Made by a program: the position numbers and the translations under genes. The notes under the pieces are model-generated. The model searched no databases. It had not been told where the DNA came from and saw only the letters and a program-made list of their open reading frames with translations. From NCBI GenBank assembly GCA_030544235.1, contig CM060477.1, positions 7,044,434 to 7,108,433 on the forward strand: a stretch of 64,000 nt of DNA, read 5' to 3'. Source of the DNA: Lepturacanthus savala (lineage: Eukaryota > Chordata > Actinopteri > Scombriformes > Trichiuridae). This document shows positions 56,300 to 64,000 of the stretch, one piece after another. How positions within the stretch are numbered: position 1 is the first letter of the stretch; every line of letters starts with the position of its first letter.

Positions 56300-58075
56300 A
56301 AATCGTGCATTTAACTTCTCTCCTCAGTAAATTGAGTTTATAACCACATTGCTGTAAGAAGGATACAACAAACTAAAGAAAGAACGTCTTCCTCTTTTAG
56401 TAGCTGTACTGAAATTAAAACGCCAGATTAAATTAGTTTAATTATCCTCATCATTGGCTCTTAACTCTGTCTTTTTTACTCAAGTAAATTACTCTAAACA
56501 CAAGGTTAATAAGCATATAACAAATCTTTTCATTGCACCTTTCTTCAACACATTTTTAAAAGGTTCATTATCTGCACAGATGCAAATAATAAAACTTTTA
56601 CATAATTATTAAATGATTATTTCAGTGCCTTATGTTTCCGATTGTGTCTCTTTTTTTTTTACTGCTTTTTTTAACATTGCTAAATGCTTTTATGGCCATG
56701 AATCATCTTTTATATGCTCACGTGTTTTTCTGGTAAACCATGCCGTCATCTCCGGGAGGTAAAACCTGCTCGTCTCCTTCGCTGAACTCTTCCTGCTTCC
56801 CTACGGTAATCAGTCAGCTCAAGAGAGGATCTCATTTCCTTCTCTTTCCATTTTTTTTTTTTTTTTCAGAATCCCCTTTCAGGTCTTTGTGTGTTTTGTT
56901 TTTACAACTTTGGAAAAGGATCTCCGTTTTTTTTTTTTTTTTTTTAAGTTTTCCATAGCTGTGTTTTGAGCGGCACATATGCTAAAATCATAGCGACCAG
57001 GTGGCTTTGTCCTGACTGAGGTGACTTTATCTCTGTGTGTCCATGGTCTCATAACGTCATTAAGAAAGCCATCGAGAATGATCTTGTACAGTGGTACAAT
57101 AATGAGTTTTAGCCGAGACCATTTCCTGTCGCTGGAATCTCCTCCATCTCTGTGGAAATTATTGTTGAGGAATTAGGCCACTGCTGCACGGTTTATCCTC
57201 GGATTGAAATAACATGTGTATAAACAGAACTATCAGGGGAAGAGACAGGCAGAGTGAGCGAGGGAGGGAGGAAAACACTGTGGAAATATCTTTGTTTTGG
57301 GTGAATGAGGGCCGCGATGCTGTGATACATGCGGCTGCAAAACCCCGCTATCAACTCCCTCCCATTTCCTGCAGACTTCAGGCCTGGGAAGAAAATAAAA
57401 CAAGCCATCAAGATACAAATAAGCTTTCATCGAACACACAATAAAAAGAAACCATCAATACCGTCTCACCCCGATTTACCCTTGACCTCGTTATCCTCCT
57501 ACTTCAATCTATCAAACTCGCTTTGTCCCTCTCTCTCTCTCTGAGCTCTCTCTCTCTCTCTCCGCAGGATGTCTGCTTACCAGCTGCGTTCAGATGGCTG
57601 AGAGGAGCGGACATTTACAGCACACACACACACACACACAAAAACCCAAACAGACACACACACGCAAACACGCGTGCACAGAGTCTCGCGGAGTGACCTT
57701 CTGCAGCGGGGGATCCAGGACTTTTGTCCCTAAGTTTAAAGATTTCTCTCTGTTCTGTTTTTTCTGAGTCTTTTTCCCTGTCTATGAGCAACATCAATAT
57801 GAAACAGATGCCCCTATCTCACAAGTGGCTGCAGACAAACGCAACTAGGCTCTGGTCAGAGAAGGTCAGGAATTTGGCCGTTTGTCAGCTCTAATCGGAT
57901 TAGTTTTGGGACTAATATGAAAGTGATTAGACTGTAGCTTTTTTTGCACAAAAGAATGAGGAATGTTTGTGGTAAAAACACGGTTAGTGATTAATGTTTT
58001 GTCAGTATTTTGCTCTGTTCGAGAATCGATTATGATTTATTATCTGCAAGATTTATATTTTTAGCCACTGAAAGC

Positions 58076-58132
<57 letters not shown>

Positions 58133-60640
58133 ACTATGGGTTTTACCACTATTTCTTTGTCACCTTCTATGACACAGTCATACTTGTTCAACAAGCTTTT
58201 TTACTTTTTTAAAGTCGCTAAGCCCTGCCCGTCTCAGTTACTGATATTGAGCATCAAGTCTATCAAGCTTCTCATTCTCACACTACGAGATTTGTAATGA
58301 CAACGGATGTTTGTTTAGTTCTCAAATGGCATAACATTTTTTTTCTAAAACAATGAGTCCTTCGTTTCAGATGGGGAAGTAAGACTAGACTCGTGAATAA
58401 TTTTTAAAAAATGGTTACATAATATACCTGCTTTCTGAAACAGATAGTCCCTAAGCCTAAGATGTATTTTACCACATACTTCATTGCAATCTAATAGCAT
58501 CCAGGTCCCTTTCTTATTGTGAGGAATTAGTCAGTAGACATGTCATTATGATTTATGAGTTTCCTTACGTGTAACCCTAGAAAGTGCAACATCCTCTTTG
58601 CCTTGGGACATAACTCTCGGATATGTTACGACTGTAATAAAGCAGATTGCTGAACATGCTAATATTTGCAGCTTATATTTGAACAGACTTAATTGATTCT
58701 CTACATTTTTATTTGCTTGTAATTTTTTGGAAAGGTTGAGAAAAGCGAGAGAAAGAGCCTCCTATTGTCTCGATGATGCTGTCTAGTAATAAGGGGGGGT
58801 ATGGCCAATCGTCATTTGACTCTAATTCTCACATTTTACTGCTAAAATGGAAATCTGTGTATTTAAACTATGGTGTTTCCATGGCGATGGGGGAAGACGG
58901 TGTGATGCCAGCCTCTCTAACCCCGGCTTTTGATGGTGACCGGGTCATTTTGTGTGTGTTGGGTATGCTGGTAGGGGGAAATCAGGGCAGGAAGGGAAGG
59001 AAAGGAAGGTGAAAGTGAGGTCACGGGGTGAATGGGAACAGGTTTCGCAGGATGTGAAATACGGTGGGCCTCATGTGTAAACATTGCTCCAGTGTGAGAT
59101 GAGAGAATACTTGCGTGTGTGTGTGTGTGTGTGCATGCACATCGGGAGTACTTTCCCATAATGCTTCAGTCCAGCCCATCCTGAATGTCACTTTGGATTT
59201 CCCAACCTTGAGATGATGAATAATCCGTCAAGATCATCAATCAGCACATGAGGGAGTTCCAGCCATGACATAATAAAGTAATAACATTTTTTGGACAGAA
59301 CCACAGGTTTTTGTTTTTTTTTGCTGACACTCTTTCTCTTTCCTTCACGCCCTTCTCTCAGCAGCCCGTCTCCCTTTGTTCTGCCCTCACCCCTGACCTG
59401 TGACCTCAAAGCCTTTGCTGGGGTCATTTGAGAGTCCACGGTTGAATGCCATAAATCTATCATTAGGGAGACAAGCAGATCAGTGAGTTCAGCTTCTGGA
59501 CTTCACCTTCACTGACACCGGAGTTTTCAGTCTGGGTCACATCCAGCAGTCAATGGGAACCAGAGAAGAAGCCGTCCACCTGAGAGAGAAGAACATGACA
59601 CGCTATGAACAGGATGATTATAAAGTAGGATGTTGCAGGATGTACACTAAATTATTATTATTTTTTTGGACCGCTGGAAATTTCCCTCAACCTTGACGGC
59701 ACTGCCAAAACCTTGAATGACTATTATTTCTTTGAACTTTCACACAAAGACATTATTCAAGTCAAGTTAATTTATATAGCCCATTATCAAATATAATGTC
59801 TCCCTGGGCTTCAGAAGTGCACAAACACAATTCCAGACACAGACAGAGACTGAGCCCTTTATTTAAACAAGGAAAGATCACCAGAGACCTATTTTGCATA
59901 CCGTGTCCACCCCCTGTCCTCCACATTTCCACTCTATTATTAAACTGTCAAATATCAAATAAAGAGGCAAAAGTGCACAGGCTAGTCAGTGCCCTGAAAA
60001 CGAAAAAAAAAAAAGCTCCACATCTGTGCCTACTTTCGTTTTCCTGGAGTTTTCTGCAGTGTTTTCTCATAGAGATTCATACATTAAATCCTTTGTCACT
60101 GACCTCGGATGCAGCTACTCGATCTCCTCCCGTTGCTTTGAACCCTCACATCTGCAAGCAATGTGTACGTCTTTAAAATGAGCATTTTGGCATATTGATT
60201 AATTAAATGCTCACTTCTCATAGGCAATAACAGCCTTATTAAGTGAAAGGAAAAGCCCGACATCCCAACAGCTAATAAAACCTGTAGGCAGCTGGTGGCT
60301 GTTAAATCGCAAAAAGAAACGCACAAACAGAAAACAGAACACTCGATTTTATTTAAACAACAACAAAAAAAAAACACAGCATCAGCAGTTTCTCCTCAGA
60401 TAGTCCTGACTTGCATTATCGCTGGTTGGTAAAGTGACGTGAATATGAAGTGAAGTGGTTTGCAAAGACAAACAAATTAATAGCAACTGGAGCTGGCACA
60501 TCACACCCATCAAAACAAAACAAAAATACTTCTGCTGCTGGGATAGAAAACTAGACTTTTGCTTGTGTTGGCAACCGACTTTTGACTGACTTTTTTGTTA
60601 TGTTGACTCTATAACAAAGTGTAAACAACAATGGCGGACA
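56300..60640. other. Gene-free region
   Basis: No exon supported. Contains (CA)n at about 57623-57660, a (TG)n tract at about 58075-58131, several T runs (56849-56867, 56929-56945) and a retroelement-like end at about 59755-59790. 59.15-59.47 kb appears unique with a TGACCTGTGACCTCAAAG motif and could be a regulatory element. Confidence 0.5.
58075..58131. repeat. (TG)n microsatellite
   Basis: About 28 TG units with two CG interruptions. Confidence 0.95.
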
Positions 60641-60652
60641 AGTGCCTGAGCG

Positions 60653-61981
60653 CAGGGCCGTTCCTGACCAATGTGGCGTCCTAGGCAAAATATATGCTGC
60701 CACAATGTGATATGTGAGAAGTCAGAGGAGAATGGCCAGACTGGTTGGAGCTGATAGAAAGGCAACAGTGACTCAAATAACCACCCGTTACAACCAAGGT
60801 AGGCAGAAGAGCATCTCTGAACACACAGTACGTCCAACTTTGAGGCAGATGGGCTCCAGCAGCAGAAGACCATGCCGGGTGCCACTCCTTTCAGCTAAGA
60901 ACAGGAAACTGAGGCTACAATTTGCACAAGCTCATCGAAATTGGACAATAGAAGATTGGAAAAACATTGCCTCGATTTCTGCTGCGACATTCGGATGGTA
61001 GGGTCAGAATTTGGCGTCAACAACATGAAAGCATGGATCCATCCTGCCTTGTATCAACGGTTCAGGCTGGTGGTGGTGGTGTAATGGTGTGGGGAATATT
61101 TTCTTGGCACTCTTTGGGCCCCTCGGTACCAATTGAGCATCGTTGCAACGCCACAGCCTACCTGAGTATTGTTGCTGACCATGTCCATCCCTTTATGACC
61201 ACAATGTACCCAACATCTGATGGCTACTTTCAGCAGGATAATGCGCCATGTCATAAAGCTGGAATCATCTCAGACTGGTTTCTTGAACATGACAATGAGT
61301 TCACTGTACTCAAATGGCCTCCACAGTCACCAGATCTCAATCCAATAGAGCATCTTTGGGATGTGGTGGAACGGGAGATTCGCATCATGGATGTGCAGCC
61401 GACAAATCTGCACCAACTGTGTGATGCCATCATGTCAATATGGACCAAACTCTCTGAGGAATGCTTCCAGCACCTTGTTGAATCTATGCCGCGAAGAATT
61501 GAGGCAGTTCTGAAGGCAAAAGGGGGTCCAACCCGGTACTAGCATGGTGTACCTAATAAAGTGGCTGGTGAGTGTATATCTATTAGTTAAAACATAAACA
61601 AACAATATAGCCCATGTCAGGTTCAATTAATTTTCAATAGCTTTTGGGCCTGTGGATCTCTGACTATTACAAGAAAAGTCAAGTTCGGCCAATATATTAA
61701 ATCATGTTGCTTAATATTCATCCCCCCAAGCATTGAAATTAAATTAAATTAACTATTTTATCACAGCACAACCTTACCTCGGTCTCTTTCCCCGTCTTTC
61801 TTCTTCCTCTTCGTGCAACTGTGTTGAATTGACAGCAGCAGAATTAATTCTGGCTGCCAGAGAGGCAAAAGGATGCAGCCAGGCAAAAAAAAGAAAAAAC
61901 CCTCCCGTTCCCTGGCGCACCCTGGCAAGCTGGCGCCTCTAGAATTTTTGCCTAACCTGCCCTATGGGCGGAACGGCCCTG
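60653..61981. mobile_element. hAT-like element enclosing a Tc1 relic
   Basis: Perfect 12-bp inverted ends CAGGGCCGTTCC (60653-60664) and GGAACGGCCCTG (61970-61981). They are flanked by 8-bp repeats CCTGAGCG (60645-60652) and CCTGAGTG (61982-61989), differing at one base. Eight-base duplications are the mark of hAT transposition. No hAT transposase is visible; most of the interior is the Tc1 relic. Confidence 0.75.
60705..61580 (+). pseudogene. Tc1-family transposase, 5'-truncated and frameshifted
   Basis: Frame one, 60714 to about 60970, reads TVTQITTRYNQGRQKSISEH to DWKNIA; frame two continues RFLLRHSDGRVRIWRQQHES to a normal C-terminus KGGPTRY and TAG at 61542. The junction lacks the bases that would encode WSDES, so the first catalytic Asp is gone; the second (FQQDNAPCH) and the Glu (NPIEHLW) remain. 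The N-terminal helix-turn-helix half is absent. The right TIR remnant GTACCTAATAAAGTGGCTGG follows at 61551. Not active. Confidence 0.9.
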
Positions 61982-62321
61982 CCTGAGTGCAGGAGGGGAA
62001 AAGAGTGGGAATGGTTTTAGAAATCGGAGGATGGAATATGCTAAACGAGACTGTGGTGACGACAACGCTGGAATTCAAGCCGACCTGTAGAGGTCTAGTT
62101 TTCCCAGCTAGAGAAATAATGAAGAAGCTTTTTTGCATTCAGCCTTCTCTCTGTTGCATAAGTATATGAATGTAGTACTAGTAGGATTAGTTTCATACAG
62201 ATAACAGGGCTAAAATTCTTTTGGAATTAGATTGTTAGAGGCCCAACTCAAGGAGAGAAGAACAGCACAGAACGCTGGTTTGTGTGTGAGAGAGGAAGAA
62301 GGAGACCAGTTGAGAACTTAA

Positions 62322-63009
62322 CCACTTAAACCCCGGGACTATTTTCCAGTTTTGCTGCTATAAATGATAATAAATATGGAATATCTACACAACCACAAAT
62401 AGTATGGACTTAAACCTGGTATCAAAAGAAATCTGCAACATGTGAGGTGACTACAGAAGTGTCCGAATCTATTGATGTTGCTGCTACAGAGTAAATAGAT
62501 GGGATATTGCAAAAAAAAGAAAATAAGTTGTTTAACTACAGATCAAATACTTTATTTAAACTTGAAACAAGACCAAACTGAACTAAATCAGGAAAATATA
62601 ACTTGAAATAAGTGGAATTATCTGCAATGCAAAGTTCAATGAGTAATACTTTAACAAAGATCAATTATTTGTCCATAAAATCATAGAAATCACATGAGGA
62701 TCATTATAGAACATGAAGAATATATTCTGTAAGTTGGTTAAGAAGGAGATTATAAAGAACTCAATTAAATAATCACACAAACAGCTCAAATTAAATATGA
62801 AAATAGTTATAGTTGCAGCCTTACTACTTATATTACTAACTATTTTCTTATTGTATTTATGATGTGCACAATATATTTTGATGCTATAACAGTAACATTG
62901 TGTTTTACTACAGATACAAATACTTTATTTAGTGTTTGAGCTGAGGTTTTCTCATGCAGTTTATGAATAAAACTCAATGCTGCTCCTGTATCAGGAGGAT
63001 TTTAACAGG
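62322..63009. mobile_element. TTAA-target MITE (piggyBac-like), 688 bp
   Basis: TTAA at 62318-62321 and 63010-63013. Ends CCACTTAAACCCC and, reverse-complemented, CCTGTTAAAATCC, related to the ends at 54369. Part of the interior recurs inverted at 27.5-27.7 kb. Non-coding. Confidence 0.65.
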
Positions 63010-63013
63010 TTAA

Positions 63014-64000
63014 ACCACACAAAAACATGTATGATTTCATAATAATTTAGGAAGCCGCTGCAGGGAGGCAAATGTAGAATAATCAAATGTTAGAATCCAC
63101 ACGGTAATATTTTGAATTGAGGCTGTTCTTGGTGCTGATGTAGATATCCCTAACCCAAACAACAATTCGTTTTAAATTGGCGCAACAATTTTACCCTCAG
63201 GCCAGTTGCTCTCGACATTTTACCTTCCAAGTACGAACCACGAAACATAGTTTCCTCTCCGCACATTAACCAGGCCAGTTTTCAGAGGGGAACACCTAAT
63301 GAGCCCAACAAACACACACAGTTCTTTCTCTCTGAGCCATACACGCCGTGCGTGCATAAAAGAATTTTTTTTTTTTTTCCCCCATGGGCTACCCTGGAAT
63401 ACTACTACTCATTAGGCGTAACCACACATTAAATAACGGCGGGGAGGCGAAAATTAGAGAAAAACAAAAATCACCACAAAATTGAAGCTAAACAAAGGAG
63501 ATTCTGAAAAAACAAAAGGGGTTGAAATGTGTTAATTTATGTAACTTTTCCTAATTTTTCAGGAAAAAAATGCAACCGTGTCTTTGAAATTTGGTTTAGA
63601 CGGTGCAGTTGAATGAATATTATCTGACCATTGTGGTCACACCGTGACTGGAGTTTCCTTAACTTTAATTAAAACATACATCACCATGCAATTAGTCTCT
63701 GTTTTGAAATATTTAGCTTTTTTAAATGCTTCGCAAATAACCAGCCACATCTGTTTTCCTAATCAGGCGTGTAACAGCACTGGATTTAGAAAAAAAAAAA
63801 ACATCTGTCCAGACAATCAGAAAAGGAAGTAAATTTAGTGCCGATTGGCAACGGATGGATTAGAATCACTGGTTTGTGTGACAGGTCAGAATATGAATGC
63901 ATTTTCTATACCTGCTTATTCCTCATTAGGGTCACATGGTCTGCTGGAGCCTATCCCAGCGCGTTACGGCGAGAGGCAGGGATACACCCCAGATGGTCGC
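63014..64000. other. Gene-free end of window
   Basis: No ORF of note. A T run lies at about 63365-63379. The last 100 bases (GTCACATGGTCTGCTGGAGCC...) resemble a fish dispersed repeat that continues past the window. Confidence 0.4.

Overview
This is a vertebrate nuclear window, almost certainly a ray-finned (teleost) fish. It has spliced genes with GT-AG introns, compact introns, many (TG)n/(AG)n microsatellites, and a dense load of fish-type DNA transposons, MITEs and non-LTR relics. Four protein-coding genes are recognisable, all in the first 38.5 kb; the remaining 25 kb is a gene-free, transposon-rich stretch.

Layout. (1) About 1-1750, + strand: rnf146, an E3 ligase for PARsylated targets, with one 5' exon and a single main coding exon. 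The RING and WWE domains are plain, but the reading frame changes about four times between 678 and 1015. (2) 12.8-17.8 kb, - strand: the orthologue of human KIAA0408, five coding exons plus a TATA-driven 5' exon. (3) 19.8-26.4 kb, - strand: soga3 (MTCL3), a coiled-coil SOGA-family gene ending in a separate exon for a hydrophobic C-terminal tail. (4) 30.6-38.5 kb, - strand: elovl4, a very-long-chain fatty acid elongase with six coding exons and a non-coding first exon.

The order rnf146(+), kiaa0408(-), soga3(-) matches the human 6q22 neighbourhood. ECHDC1, which lies between RNF146 and KIAA0408 in human, is not seen here, and elovl4 sits next door instead. In transcription order soga3 comes directly before kiaa0408, the pair that forms a read-through transcript in human; two small exon-like segments lie between them.

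Mobile DNA. At least three TIR/MITE families recur. One has TTAA target sites (1821-2445, 54369-54923, 62322-63009, fragment at 38725). One has TA-flanked ends starting CACTACCGTTC (20.05, 21.5, 31.0 and 43.7 kb). One has TA-flanked CAGCTCTGG ends (1880 and 47.0 kb). There are also a hAT-like shell with 8-bp target duplications enclosing a dead Tc1 transposase (60.6-62.0 kb), a second Tc1 relic (51.9-52.45 kb), and a decayed L1/Tx1-type LINE (52.5-56.3 kb) that itself holds a TTAA MITE and an antisense reverse transcriptase fragment. A near-perfect 26-bp-arm hairpin at 48.4 kb is unexplained. I found no convincing new biochemical system. The most useful leads are the broken rnf146 frame, the possible soga3/kiaa0408 linking exons, and the nested elements.
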